Positions 34,562 to 44,800 of a stretch of 64,000 nt of DNA are shown one piece after another. Both the position numbers and the translations under genes were made by a program. The notes beneath the pieces are model-generated. The model did not search any database and had not been told where the DNA came from. It saw nothing but the letters and a program-made list of their open reading frames with translations. Within the stretch, counting starts at the first letter, position 1. Each line of letters begins with the position of its first letter. Source of the stretch: Sulfuricella sp. (GTDB lineage: Bacteria; Pseudomonadota; Gammaproteobacteria; Burkholderiales; Sulfuricellaceae); the NCBI GenBank assembly GCA_041651995.1, contig JBAZID010000006.1:1-64000 (forward strand), written 5' to 3'.

Positions 34562-34590
34562 TCCGGAAGCGCGCTTGTGCTTCCGGAATT
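34562..34590 (+). terminator. Hairpin after clpX (probable weak terminator)
   Basis: TCCGGAAGC-N8-GCTTCCGGA is a perfect 9-bp stem 10 bases after the clpX stop. Only short T runs follow, so termination may be partial. Confidence 0.55.
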
Positions 34591-34637
34591 TCCCTTTGCC
34601 ATACCCCCGGCTTGCTGTGGTTTATTTTCCTGTTCAG

Positions 34638-34664
34638 CTTGAAATTTCCGGACCTCTCCTTAAT
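34638..34664 (+). promoter_or_regulatory. Candidate sigma-32 (heat-shock) promoter of lon
   Basis: CTTGAAA is followed after 13 bases by CCTTAAT, close to the RpoH consensus CTTGAAA-N11-16-CCCATNT. It lies 38 bases before the lon start. Heat-shock control of lon is established in proteobacteria. Confidence 0.5.
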
Positions 34665-34701
34665 TATTAAACAATCTGGCATTTATTAAGGCGCATATTC
34701 C

Positions 34702-37122
34702 ATGTCGTTACAAACGCACGAACCGCTCTCCAGCACCGTAAAACTACCCTTGTTGCCTCTGCGCGACGTGGTAGTGTTTCCGCACATGGTGATTCCCCTC
34801 TTCGTGGGCCGGCCAAAATCCATCAAGGCGCTTGAGGCAGCCATGGAATCGGGCAAGCATATCCTGCTGGTGGCGCAGAAATCAGCAGCCAAGGATGAGC
34901 CGACCCTGGACGATCTGTACAGCATCGGTAGTGTTGCCAGCATATTGCAGATGCTGAAACTGCCCGATGGCACAGTCAAGGTGCTGGTGGAAGGCAATCA
35001 GCGCGCCGAAGTGACCGAGTTTTTCGACGATGACGCCTATTTTTCTGCCCAGGCTGACGTGGTTCCGGCTCCTCCTGAAAACGATAATGAAACCGAAGCG
35101 ATGATGCGCAGTGTTTTTGCCCAGTTTGATCAATACGTCAAGCTGAACAAGAAAATCCCGCCCGAGATCCTGACTTCCCTGGCCAGCATTGATGAGGCCG
35201 GTCGCCTGGCTGACACCATTGCCGCACATCTGCCCCTGAAGCTGGAACAGAAGCAGCATGTGCTGGAAATGTTCCCGGTGCGCGAGCGTCTGGAGCACCT
35301 GCTGGGCCAGCTGGATTCCGAAATCGATATCCTTCAGGTCGAAAAGCGCATCCGTGGCCGGGTCAAACGCCAGATGGAAAAGAGCCAGCGCGAGTATTAC
35401 CTCAACGAACAGGTCAAGGCGATCCAGAAAGAACTGGGTGATCTGGATGAGGGCGCTGACCTGGACGAGCTGGAGAAAAAAATCAAGGCTGCGCAGATGC
35501 CAAAGGAAGCCAAGGCCAAGGCGGATGCGGAACTCAAAAAACTCAAGCTGATGTCGCCGATGTCGGCCGAGGCAACGGTAGTACGCAATTACATTGATGT
35601 TCTGGTCGGATTGCCGTGGAAGAAGAAAACCAAGATCAGCAAGGATCTGGCCGCTGCCGAAGCAGTTCTGGAAGAAGATCATTACGGCCTGGAGAAGGTG
35701 AAGGAACGGATTGTCGAGTATCTTGCCGTGCAGCAGCGCGTGGACAAGCTCAAGGCGCCGATTCTGTGCCTGGTCGGGCCTCCTGGCGTGGGCAAGACCT
35801 CGCTCGGTCAGTCCATCGCCCGCGCGACCAACCGCAAGTTTGTGCGCATGGCTCTGGGTGGCGTACGCGACGAGTCCGAGATTCGCGGCCACCGTCGCAC
35901 CTATATCGGCTCCATGCCGGGCAAGATATTGCAAAGCATGAGCAAGGTGGCGGTGCGCAATCCGCTGTTCCTGCTGGATGAAGTCGACAAGATGGGCATG
36001 GATTTCCGGGGCGATCCCTCGTCTGCGCTGCTGGAAGTGCTCGACCCGGAGCAGAACCATACGTTTGTCGACCATTACGTCGAAGTGGAGTACGACCTCT
36101 CCGATGTGATGTTTGTCGCTACTTCCAATACCATGAACATTCCGGCACCTTTGCTGGATCGCATGGAAGTGATCCGTCTTTCCGGCTATACCGAAGACGA
36201 GAAGGTCAATATCGCCATGCGCTATCTGCTGACCAAGCAGCTCAAGACGCATGGGCTGAAGGACACGGAAATCAGCGTTCCGGAAAGCGCGGTCCGGGAC
36301 ATCGTGCGCTACTACACGCGTGAGGCTGGTGTGCGCAGTCTGGAACGGGAGATTGCCAAAATCTGCCGCAAGGTGGTGAAGGAGTTGCTGCTCAAGAATG
36401 GTGGCAAGAAAGTATCCATTACCACGCGCAACCTCGACAAATATCTTGGTGTGCAGCGCTTTACCTTTGGCGTGGCGGAGCAGCATAACCAGATTGGGCA
36501 AGTGACCGGGCTGGCGTGGACCGAAGTGGGCGGTGAACTGCTGACCATCGAAGGGGTGGCCCTGCCTGGAAAAGGCAAGATGACAACCACCGGCAAGCTG
36601 GGCGAGGTGATGCAGGAATCCATTCAGGCGGCTCTTTCCGTGGTGCGCAGCCGCGCCCGTTCCTTGGGCATCGCGGAAGATTTCTACCAGAAAAACGATA
36701 TCCATATCCACCTGCCGGAAGGCGCGACGCCCAAGGACGGGCCGAGCGCAGGTATAGCGCTGACTACGGCGATGGTTTCCATTCTGACCGGTATTCCAGT
36801 GAGGGCGGATGTGGCGATGACCGGTGAAATTACTCTGCGTGGCGAGGTTTTGCCTATCGGGGGGCTGAAAGAGAAGTTGCTGGCGGCACACCGTGGCGGC
36901 ATTAAGACTGTCCTGATCCCGCAGGAGAACGTCAAGGATCTGGTGGAAATCCCTGACAACATCAAGGGTAAGCTGGAAATTCATCCGGTCAAATGGATAG
37001 ATCAAGTCCTTGATATTGCACTGGAAAGAAAGCCAGAGGCGCTGCCGGAGAAGATGGAGGAGGTTACGCCGCTTCCGGCTGTTGCAGAGGAAGCGTCGGT
37101 CTCCGCTGCAATCAAACATTAA
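34702..37122 (+). CDS. lon: ATP-dependent Lon protease
   Basis: 806 residues, typical LonA. N-terminal substrate domain (LPLLPLRDVVVFPHMVIPLFVGR), Walker A GPPGVGKTS, IRGHRRTYIGSMPGK, and the protease domain with catalytic Ser in KDGPSAGIAL and Lys in GGLKEKLLAA. It degrades misfolded and regulatory proteins. Probably transcribed from its own heat-shock promoter. Confidence 0.98.
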   Translation: MSLQTHEPLSSTVKLPLLPLRDVVVFPHMVIPLFVGRPKSIKALEAAMESGKHILLVAQKSAAKDEPTLDDLYSIGSVASILQMLKLPDGTVKVLVEGNQRAEVTEFFDDDAYFSAQADVVPAPPENDNETEAMMRSVFAQFDQYVKLNKKIPPEILTSLASIDEAGRLADTIAAHLPLKLEQKQHVLEMFPVRERLEHLLGQLDSEIDILQVEKRIRGRVKRQMEKSQREYYLNEQVKAIQKELGDLDEGADLDELEKKIKAAQMPKEAKAKADAELKKLKLMSPMSAEATVVRNYIDVLVGLPWKKKTKISKDLAAAEAVLEEDHYGLEKVKERIVEYLAVQQRVDKLKAPILCLVGPPGVGKTSLGQSIARATNRKFVRMALGGVRDESEIRGHRRTYIGSMPGKILQSMSKVAVRNPLFLLDEVDKMGMDFRGDPSSALLEVLDPEQNHTFVDHYVEVEYDLSDVMFVATSNTMNIPAPLLDRMEVIRLSGYTEDEKVNIAMRYLLTKQLKTHGLKDTEISVPESAVRDIVRYYTREAGVRSLEREIAKICRKVVKELLLKNGGKKVSITTRNLDKYLGVQRFTFGVAEQHNQIGQVTGLAWTEVGGELLTIEGVALPGKGKMTTTGKLGEVMQESIQAALSVVRSRARSLGIAEDFYQKNDIHIHLPEGATPKDGPSAGIALTTAMVSILTGIPVRADVAMTGEITLRGEVLPIGGLKEKLLAAHRGGIKTVLIPQENVKDLVEIPDNIKGKLEIHPVKWIDQVLDIALERKPEALPEKMEEVTPLPAVAEEASVSAAIKH

Positions 37123-37152
37123 ATTATTTGACATGAAACTTCGTAGAACCGC

Positions 37153-37182
37153 TTGACACAAGGTTTTGCGGCTTGATATAAA
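37153..37182 (+). promoter_or_regulatory. Sigma-70 promoter of hup
   Basis: TTGACA and TATAAA separated by 18 bases, ending 50 bases before the HU start. Strong match to consensus. Confidence 0.8.
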
Positions 37183-37232
37183 GCGGTTGCTGGACTGTTT
37201 GTAACATCAACCAAACTGAAAGGGGACTACAC

Positions 37233-37505
37233 GTGAACAAATCTGAGCTGATTGACGCGATCGCTAAAGATGCTGACATGTCCAAGGCTGCTGCTGGCCG
37301 CGCTCTGGATGCTGCTGTTGCTGCTGTAAAGGGTGCCATGAAAAAAGGCGATATGGTGACCCTGGTTGGTTTCGGTACCTTCTACGTAGGTAAGCGTGCT
37401 GCGCGTAACGGACGCAATCCGCGCACCGGCGCCACCATCAAGATCAAGGCTGCCAAGACTCCTAAATTTAGGGCTGGTAAAGCGCTCAAGGATGCTGTAA
37501 ACTAG
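37233..37505 (+). CDS. hup: DNA-binding protein HU
   Basis: 90 residues. MNKSELIDAIAKDADMSKAAAG begins the HU helix-turn-helix dimerisation part, with GFGTFYVGKRAARNGRNPRTG as the DNA-binding arm. Lon followed by HU is the standard order. GGGGA Shine-Dalgarno upstream. A small GAGGTTT...AAACCTC hairpin follows. Confidence 0.97.
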   Translation: MNKSELIDAIAKDADMSKAAAGRALDAAVAAVKGAMKKGDMVTLVGFGTFYVGKRAARNGRNPRTGATIKIKAAKTPKFRAGKALKDAVN

Positions 37506-37553
37506 CGGCTCTTTGATTTTGAGAGGTTTCAAAACCTCAAGTTGAAAATCATA

Positions 37554-37629
37554 GGGTGCTTAGCTCAGTTGGTAGAGCGTCGCCCTTACAAGGCGAATGT
37601 CGGCGGTTCGACCCCGTCAGCACCCACCA
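37554..37629 (+). tRNA. tRNA-Val (anticodon TAC), CCA encoded
   Basis: 76 nt. Acceptor GGGTGCT pairs with AGCACCC, the anticodon loop is CTTACAA, the T-loop is GTTCGAC, the discriminator is A and CCA is encoded. First of a tRNA pair after hup. Confidence 0.97.
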
Positions 37630-37647
37630 GTTGTATTTAAGGTTTAT

Positions 37648-37724
37648 GGAGTGGTAGTTCAGTTGGTTAGAATACCGGCCTGTCACGCCGGGGGTCGCGG
37701 GTTCGAGTCCCGTCCACTCCGCCA
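37648..37724 (+). tRNA. tRNA-Asp (anticodon GTC), CCA encoded
   Basis: 77 nt. Acceptor GGAGTGG pairs with CCACTCC, the anticodon loop is CTGTCAC, discriminator G, CCA encoded. It lies 18 bases after tRNA-Val, so the two are probably co-transcribed. Confidence 0.97.
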
Positions 37725-37727
37725 AAC

Positions 37728-37756
37728 AAGGGTGAACTTCGGTTCACCCTTTTTTC
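37728..37756 (+). terminator. Terminator of the tRNA-Val/tRNA-Asp unit
   Basis: GGGTGAAC-TTCG-GTTCACCC with a stable TTCG tetraloop, followed by six T. Confidence 0.92.
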
Positions 37757-37817
37757 TTTCTTGCAGCCAAATCAAACCGGCTTCGTCCAATCGGGAAGCC
37801 GTTTACGGGTTAAAACT

Positions 37818-39725
37818 ATGCTAGAAGTCATTCGCGAACATGCTCAAGGCAAAATTGCCAAAGCCATTCTGGTCCTGATTACCATTCCCTTCGCTTTATG
37901 GGGTGTTGATTCCTATATGACGGGCGGCGGTGGCGGCCAGGTGGTCGCCAAGGTGGGCGGGCAGGAAATTTCGCAAAATGAATTTTCCCAGGCGCTGAGG
38001 GACCAGCAAGAGCAGATGCGCACTGCGCTGGGCAAGAGCTTTGACCCTGCGATGATGGATAATCCGGAGATACGCAAATCGGTCCTGGATGGATTGGTCA
38101 ATCAGCGTGTCATGCTGGCTGATGCAACACAGGATGGTCTGGCTGTTACCGATGCCCAGCTTGCCAGATTTATCGCCGGGATTGAGGCTTTCCAGGAAAA
38201 CGGAACCTTTTCCAATGCGCGTTACGAGTCGGTGTTGCGTCAGCAAAACATGACTGTCGGCATGTTCGAACATCGCCTGCGTCAGGATCTACTGTTGCAG
38301 ACGGCTCAGGCAGGCGTGATTCGCAATGCGTTTATTCCAAAAACGGTTGCGGAGAATCTGGTGCGTATCAACGAGCAACAACGTGAAACGAGTCAGGCGC
38401 TAATCCAGATCGAGCAGTTCATGCCTCAAGCCAGAATCGAAGCGACTGCAATCAAGGATTATTATGAAAAAAATCGGGATGAATTCAAGCTCCCTGAACA
38501 GGCTCGCCTCGAATATGTTGTGCTGTCGGCAGAAAATCTGGTAGCGCAGCTTACTGTGAGTGAAGAAGAAATTGCAGCCTATTACAAGGAGCATGCAAGC
38601 CAATTTGGGCAGATGGAAGAGCGTCAGGCCAGCCATATACTGATTGGTATGGCTGCAACAGCCAGCGCCGCTGAAAAAACCGCTGCGCTGGAAAAGGCGC
38701 GCAAGGTTTTGCAGGAAGCCAAACAGAATCCGGATAATTTTGCGCAGCTGGCCAAACAGTATTCGCAGGATACCGGCTCTGCGGCCCAAGGCGGTGACCT
38801 GGGTTATTTTGGCCGTGGTGCGATGGTCAAGCCTTTCGACGACGCAACTTTCAATATGAAGGCGGGTGAAATCAGCGATCTGGTGCAATCGGATTTCGGC
38901 TATCACATTATCAAGCTGGCTGCGATCAAGCCCGCCCAATTGCGCTCGCTGCAAGATGTGCATGATGAAATCACCCAGGAATTAAAAAAACAGAAAGCCG
39001 GCAAGAAATTTGCCGAGAATGCCGAGAATTTCAGCAACCTGGTCTATGAGCAAGGGGATAGCCTCACACCGGTAGCTCAGCAACTCGGACTCAAGATCGG
39101 GCAGAGCGACTGGGTTACCCGGATGGCGAGCGAAACCCCGCTGCTCAACAATCCCAAGCTGTTGCAGGCTGTGTTTGCTGAGGAAGTGCTGAAGAACAAA
39201 CGCAACACCGAAGCGATCGAGGTTGTGCCCAATACGCTGGTGGCAGCCCGCCTGCTGGAATATAAAGCCGCCAGCGTGAAACCACTGGAAGAAGTTGCTG
39301 CTGCGCTGGGCCAGCGCTTGCAGCGCCAGCAGGCTTCTGCATTGGCTGTGAAATGGGGCAAGGATGCTTTGGCCAAGTTGCAGCAGGGTAATACGCCAGA
39401 TGGTTTGAACTGGAGCCCTGCGCAGCTTGTTAGCCGTTCCAGACCGGCTGATCTGGGGCCGGAGGTACTGAAGGAATCTTTCCGGGCAAAAGCTGACAAG
39501 CTGCCTGCTTACGCCGGTGTCGAAAACAAGCAGGGGGGCTACACCCTGATCAAGGTATCAAAGCTGATTGAGGCTGGCACACTGGAAGAAGGCCGCAGGC
39601 AGGCTTATGCGCAACGTTTTTCCAGCATGCTGGAGCGTGAATATGCTGCGGCTTACCTTGCTGGTCTTAAGCAAAAAACCAAAGTCGAGATCAGGAAGGA
39701 CGCTCTGGAGAAGACTGAACGTTGA
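37818..39725 (+). CDS. ppiD: Membrane-anchored peptidyl-prolyl isomerase, PpiD-like
   Basis: 635 residues from the ATG at 37818. One N-terminal membrane anchor (IAKAILVLITIPFALWGVD), then a SurA-like chaperone region (VGGQEISQNEFSQALRDQQ) and a parvulin domain (about 275-375, RQASHILIGMA...GGDLGYFGRGAMVKPFDDA). It folds proteins in the periplasm at the Sec exit. PpiD after lon-hup is the usual gammaproteobacterial and betaproteobacterial order. Its 3' end overlaps convergent serB by 35 bases. Confidence 0.92.
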   Translation: MLEVIREHAQGKIAKAILVLITIPFALWGVDSYMTGGGGGQVVAKVGGQEISQNEFSQALRDQQEQMRTALGKSFDPAMMDNPEIRKSVLDGLVNQRVMLADATQDGLAVTDAQLARFIAGIEAFQENGTFSNARYESVLRQQNMTVGMFEHRLRQDLLLQTAQAGVIRNAFIPKTVAENLVRINEQQRETSQALIQIEQFMPQARIEATAIKDYYEKNRDEFKLPEQARLEYVVLSAENLVAQLTVSEEEIAAYYKEHASQFGQMEERQASHILIGMAATASAAEKTAALEKARKVLQEAKQNPDNFAQLAKQYSQDTGSAAQGGDLGYFGRGAMVKPFDDATFNMKAGEISDLVQSDFGYHIIKLAAIKPAQLRSLQDVHDEITQELKKQKAGKKFAENAENFSNLVYEQGDSLTPVAQQLGLKIGQSDWVTRMASETPLLNNPKLLQAVFAEEVLKNKRNTEAIEVVPNTLVAARLLEYKAASVKPLEEVAAALGQRLQRQQASALAVKWGKDALAKLQQGNTPDGLNWSPAQLVSRSRPADLGPEVLKESFRAKADKLPAYAGVENKQGGYTLIKVSKLIEAGTLEEGRRQAYAQRFSSMLEREYAAAYLAGLKQKTKVEIRKDALEKTER

Positions 39726-40575
39726 TCTTCCGGGGTAACTCGAACAGGTTGAGAACCCCGGCCAGACCAACGAAGTTCAACGCGCAAGTGGCCTGCTCGC
39801 GGACTAGCGCTTTGGCATGGTAGGCAATACCCATGCCCGCCATGCCCAGCATAGGGAGATCATTGGCGCCGTCACCAATGGCGATGACTTGCTCGCGCCG
39901 CAGGCCCAGGGCAATTCTATACTCATCGAGAGCGCTCGCTTTCCCCGCCGCATCGATCAGTTTGCCGCTGATTTCCCCTGTAAAATGCCCGTCATAAATC
40001 CCGATCCGGTTGCAAACTACATTATCAAGCCCTAGCCTGGATTTAAGCCGCTCGGCAAAATATTCAAAACCGCTGGTGATAAGCACCGTTTTCAAGCCAA
40101 GCCGTTGCAATTCCTTTATCAAACATTCCGCTCCAGGATTAAGCCGAAGTTTCTGCTGGTAAACAGTTTCCAGCGCTGTCACAGGCAGGTTTTTTAGCAA
40201 TGCAACGCGCTGGCGGAAGCTGGTTTCGAAGTCGATTTCGCCGCGCATGGCGCGTTCGGTGAGCGGGATGATCTGTTCACTGACGCCAGCAATAACTGCG
40301 AGTTCGTCGATAGTCTCAATATCGATGAGAGTGGAGTCCATGTCAAAAGCCACCAGCCCGAAGTGCGCAAGTTGACGGGCGTCAGGGACCAATGCGCAAT
40401 CGAGTTGATGTTCGAGACAGAATTCATGCAGGGCAAGGCTTAGGCTTCCGCCATGAAAACGGAAGACTGGCTGATTCTCAATGCGGCTATGGCTGGTGCA
40501 GCAGGTGAGACGGGTCAGTTGATCGAGGAATGGAGTGGGGCCGGACACACCCTGAATGACGATGCTTTCACTCAT
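39691..40575 (-). CDS. serB: Phosphoserine phosphatase
   Basis: 294 residues. HAD motif FDMDSTLIDIETIDELA with the nucleophile Asp, TSGFEYFAERL and motif GDGANDLPMLGMAGMGIAYHAK. It catalyses the last step of serine synthesis. The N-terminal 85 residues form the ACT-like regulatory part seen in the long form. It overlaps ppiD tail to tail. Confidence 0.95.
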   Translation of the reverse strand: MSESIVIQGVSGPTPFLDQLTRLTCCTSHSRIENQPVFRFHGGSLSLALHEFCLEHQLDCALVPDARQLAHFGLVAFDMDSTLIDIETIDELAVIAGVSEQIIPLTERAMRGEIDFETSFRQRVALLKNLPVTALETVYQQKLRLNPGAECLIKELQRLGLKTVLITSGFEYFAERLKSRLGLDNVVCNRIGIYDGHFTGEISGKLIDAAGKASALDEYRIALGLRREQVIAIGDGANDLPMLGMAGMGIAYHAKALVREQATCALNFVGLAGVLNLFELPRKINVQSSPERPS

Positions 40576-40592
40576 GGCGTGTCCGTTGATCC

Positions 40593-41837
40593 CTAATTCA
40601 GGGCATGTGAAACCAGGCCATCCGCCAGCTTGGGCTCGAACCAGGTGGACTTGGGCGGCATGACTTCGTTGGCGTCGGCCACCGCCATCAGGTCTTCCAT
40701 GCGCGTGGCAAACAGGGCGAACGCTACCGCCATTTCACCGCTATCGACGCGCTTTTCCAGTTCCGCCAGGCCGCGGATGCCGCCGACAAAGTCGATGCGC
40801 TTGTCGCGGCGCGGGTCGGCAATGCCCAGCACCGGCGCGATCAGGTTGTTCTGCAGCAGGCTGACATCGAGCCGCGCCACCGGGTCCTGCGCGGGGATCA
40901 GCTCCGGCTTGATGGCGAGGCGGTACCACTGGCCATCCAGATACATGCCGAACTCATTGGGTTGCGCCGGTTTCATCTGCCTGGCAGAGGTTGCAACGGA
41001 AAAGCGCTCGCCGATGCGCTGGAGAAAAGCCGCTTTGTCCAGGCCGTTCAGATCCTTGATCACACGGTTGTAGTCCATGATTTTCATCTGGTGGTGCGGG
41101 AAGATCACCGACAGGAAGTAGTTGTAGCTTTCCTCTCCGTTGTGGCCGGGATTGGCGGCCTTGCGTGCAGCGCATATGCGTGAGGCCGAGGCGGAGCGGT
41201 GATGGCCATCGGCGATGTAGATGGCGTGCATGGCGTCGAAAGCCTGGGTCAGTTTCGCGTTGATGCCGGCATCGTGCATCACCCAGATGGTGTGGCGGAT
41301 GCCGTCGTCAGCGGTGACGTCGGCATCGGGCTGCCCCGCACTGGCCTGGGCGAGAATGGCGTCCACTTCGGGCGCAGCGGGGTAGGCCAGCAGCACCGGC
41401 CCGGTCTGGGCGTTGAGGGCGTCGATCTGGCGTACCCGGTCGTCTTCCTTGTCGGGGCGCGTGAACTCGTGCTTGCGGATGCGGTTGGTGTCGTAGTCCG
41501 CCACCGCTGCCGCCGCCACCAGCCCGGTCTGGCTGTGTTCCCCCATGACCAGGCGGTAGGCGTAGTAGCAGGCGCTTTCATCGCGCTTCAGCACCCCTTC
41601 ATCGATCATGCGCTGAAGGTTTTCCGCTGCCTTGGCATAGACTTCCGCGGCATAGGGATCGGTTTCAGGCGGCAGGTCGATTTCCGGTTTCGAGATATGC
41701 AGGAAGCTCCAGGGGCGGCCATCTGCGCGCACCCGTGCTTCCGCGGTGGAAAGCACGTCATAGGGCGGGGCGGCAACGTCGCTGGCACGTCCGGGTGCGG
41801 GGCGCAGGCCGGCAAAGGGGCGGATCAGATGAGTCAT
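40593..41837 (-). CDS. DUF1015-family protein
   Basis: 414 residues, the usual family length. It begins IRPFAGLRPAPGRASDVAAPPYDVLS, a DUF1015 hallmark, with YIADGHHRSASASR in the middle. DUF1015 genes often sit near serine-biosynthesis genes, and here the gene is 17 bases upstream of serB on the same strand, so a link to serine metabolism is plausible. No reaction is established that I can cite. Confidence 0.9.
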   Translation of the reverse strand: MTHLIRPFAGLRPAPGRASDVAAPPYDVLSTAEARVRADGRPWSFLHISKPEIDLPPETDPYAAEVYAKAAENLQRMIDEGVLKRDESACYYAYRLVMGEHSQTGLVAAAAVADYDTNRIRKHEFTRPDKEDDRVRQIDALNAQTGPVLLAYPAAPEVDAILAQASAGQPDADVTADDGIRHTIWVMHDAGINAKLTQAFDAMHAIYIADGHHRSASASRICAARKAANPGHNGEESYNYFLSVIFPHHQMKIMDYNRVIKDLNGLDKAAFLQRIGERFSVATSARQMKPAQPNEFGMYLDGQWYRLAIKPELIPAQDPVARLDVSLLQNNLIAPVLGIADPRRDKRIDFVGGIRGLAELEKRVDSGEMAVAFALFATRMEDLMAVADANEVMPPKSTWFEPKLADGLVSHALN

Positions 41838-41847
41838 GTCGGGGTCC

Positions 41848-44800
41848 TTATTGCAGTTTCTTGAATAAAAATTTGATCACGGTGATGCGCTGTTCAACTT
41901 CGGGCAGCGGAACGCCGATGCGGATCTTGTCCGGGCCGGCCAGCTTGCAGCCGGGCTGTTTCTGGATGAATTCGATGATTTTAGCAGGGTCGATCGGCGG
42001 GCTGGGGACGAATTGCACCACCACGGCATCGCTGCTGGCGTCAATTTTCCTGATCCCCAGCGGCCTGGCCAGGACGCGCAGGCGATGTGATTCAAGCAAG
42101 GCGCTGGCAGCTGGCGGCAGCAGGCCGAAACGGTCGATCAGTTCTTCGTGCAGCACATCCAGTTCTTCCATGCTGTCGCAATTGGCCAGCCGCTTGTAGA
42201 GCGTCAGGCGCTGGTTGATGTCGCCGCAGTAGTCCCTGGGCAGCAGCGCCGGAGTGTGCAGGTTGATTTCCGTGGTGACCCCCAAGGGCTCGGCCACATC
42301 CGGCTCCTTGCCGTCCTTGAGCGCCTTCACGGCCTGGCTGAGCATGTCGGCATAGAGGCTGAAACCGATCTCCTGCATTTCGCCGCTCTGCGATTCGCCC
42401 AGGATCTCGCCCGCGCCGCGGATTTCCAGATCGTGCATCGACAGGTAGAAGCCGGCGCCCAGGTCTTCCATCATCTGGATCGCTTCCAGACGTTTCCTGG
42501 CTTGCGGGGTGAGCGCCGCCACCTCGCCCGGCGTGAGCAGGTAGGCGTAGGCCTGGTGGTGCGAACGTCCGACCCGGCCGCGCAACTGGTGCAGCTGCGC
42601 CAGGCCGAACTTGTCGGCGCGGTTCATCAGGATGGTGTTGGCGGTGGGGATGTCGATACCGGTTTCAATGATGGTCGTACAAAGCAGGACGTTGAAGCGC
42701 TGCTGGTAGAAATCGCGCATCACGTGTTCCAGGTCGCGCTCGTGCAACTGGCCGTGGGCCACGGCAATGCGTGCCTCGGGCAGCAGTTTCGTCAGCTTTT
42801 CCTGCACGTTGAGGATGGTTTCCACCTCGTTGTGCAGGAAATACACCTGGCCGCCGCGCTTGAGCTCGCGCAGCACCGCTTCGCGGATGATGCCTTCGGA
42901 ATAGGGGGCGACGAAGGTCTTGATGGAGAGGCGCTTTTGCGGCGCGGTGGCGATGACGGAAAAGTCGCGCAGGCCTTCCAGCGACATCGACAGCGAGCGC
43001 GGAATCGGCGTGGCGGTCAGGGTCAGCACGTCCACTTCGGCGCGCATGGCTTTGAGCTGCTCCTTCTGGCGCACGCCGAAACGGTGTTCCTCGTCCACGA
43101 TGACCAGGCCCAGGTTTTTGAATTTGACGTCCTTCTGGATCAGCTTGTGGGTGCCGATCACAATGTCGATCTCGCCCGAGGCCAGCCCTTTGAGCGCCAG
43201 GGTCTGTTCCTTGGCGGTGCGGAAGCGCGACAGCTCGGCCACTTTCACCGGCCAGTCGGAAAAGCGGTCGGAAAAATTGTTGAAATGCTGTTCCGCCAGC
43301 AGCGTGGTGGGGACCAGGATCGCCACCTGCTTGCCGTCGGCAACCGCCACAAAGGCAGCGCGCAGGGCCACCTCGGTCTTGCCGAAGCCGACATCGCCGC
43401 ACACCAGCCGGTCCATCGGCTGGCCGGAGGTCATGTCCCCGATCACGGCCTGGATCGCGGCTGCCTGGTCTGGCGTTTCCTCGAAGTCAAAAGTGGAGGA
43501 GAAAGCCTCGTAATCGTGATGGTTGAGCTTGAATGCGTAGCCGGTGCGCGCGGCCCGCTGCGCGTAGAGGTTGAGCAGTTCCGCGGCGGTGTCGCGCGCC
43601 TGCTGCAGCGCCTTCTTTTTCGCCTTTTCCCACTGTCCGCTGCCGAGCCGGTGCAGGGGCGCGGAATCCGGGCTGGCGCCGCTGTAGCGGCTGATGACAT
43701 GCAGGTCGGAAACCGGCACGTAGAGCTTGTCGCCACCGGCGTATTCGAGGTGCAGAAACTCGGTTTCGCCTTCGCCCAGATCCATGTTCACCAGGCCCAG
43801 ATAGCGGCCGATGCCATGCTGCTCATGCACCACCGGGTCGCCGGCCCGGAGCTCGGACAGGTCGCGCAGCATGTTCTCGACATTGCTCCGGCGCGTGGTA
43901 TCGCGGCGCCGCGACTGGCGGACCTGGCTGGCGTAAAGCTCGGTTTCGGTGATGATAGCCAGTGAGGGGTGAGGCGTGAGGGGTGAGGCGTTAGCAGTGA
44001 GTACGAAGCCGGTGCTCACCAGCCCCGCTGCAAGCATGAGCCGTTCAGGGCTGGTTTCGAATTGGGCGAAATTTTCGCAGATGGCTGGTTTCAGGCCGTA
44101 TTCGGCCAGGTATTGCGCCATGGTTTCGCGCCGTCCCATGCTTTCTGCCAGGATCAGGGCGCGGCCAGCGAAGTGCTCGATGAAGCCTTTCAGATTTTCC
44201 AGCGGGTCTTCGGCGCGGCGCTCGACCTGTACCGGGGGCACGGGCCGGGTGATGGGTTGCTCGCCGGGTTCGGCGGAAATTTCGATGCGGCCAAACAGTT
44301 TGATTTCACCGAAAAACACATCCACCGGCAGGAACAGTTCTTCCGGCGAGAGCAGGGGGCGGTTGCGGTCGCCGCGCAGCAGCATGTAGCGCGAGCGGGT
44401 ATCCTGCCAGAACTGCTGCGCGGCGCCTTCCAGATCGTGGTGCAGGCACAGCAGCGCATGCTCCGGCAGGTAATCGAACAGCGTGGCCGTGTGCTCGAAG
44501 AACAGCGGTAGATAGTATTCGATGCCCAGCGGCGCCAGGCCGTTGCTGACATCCTTGTAAAGCTGGCTCTTGGAGGGATCGCCTTCGAATTTTTCACGGA
44601 AACTCTGGCGGAAGTGGCTGATGCCGGCCTCATCGAGCGGGAATTCGCGCGCCGGCAGCAGGCGCACGTCCTTCACCGGGTAGATGCTGCGCTGTGTATC
44701 CACGTCGAAGGTGCGGATGGACTCGATTTCCTGATCGAACAGATCGAGCCGGTAAGGCACCGCGCTGCCCATGGGGAACAGGTCCACCAGCCCGCCGCGG

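Noticed and set aside
34882..37161. 759-codon reverse open frame over lon
   Set aside because: Antisense shadow of lon; His/Gln-rich with no recognisable domain.
42148..43965. 605-codon forward open frame over mfd
   Set aside because: Antisense shadow of mfd, no domain seen.
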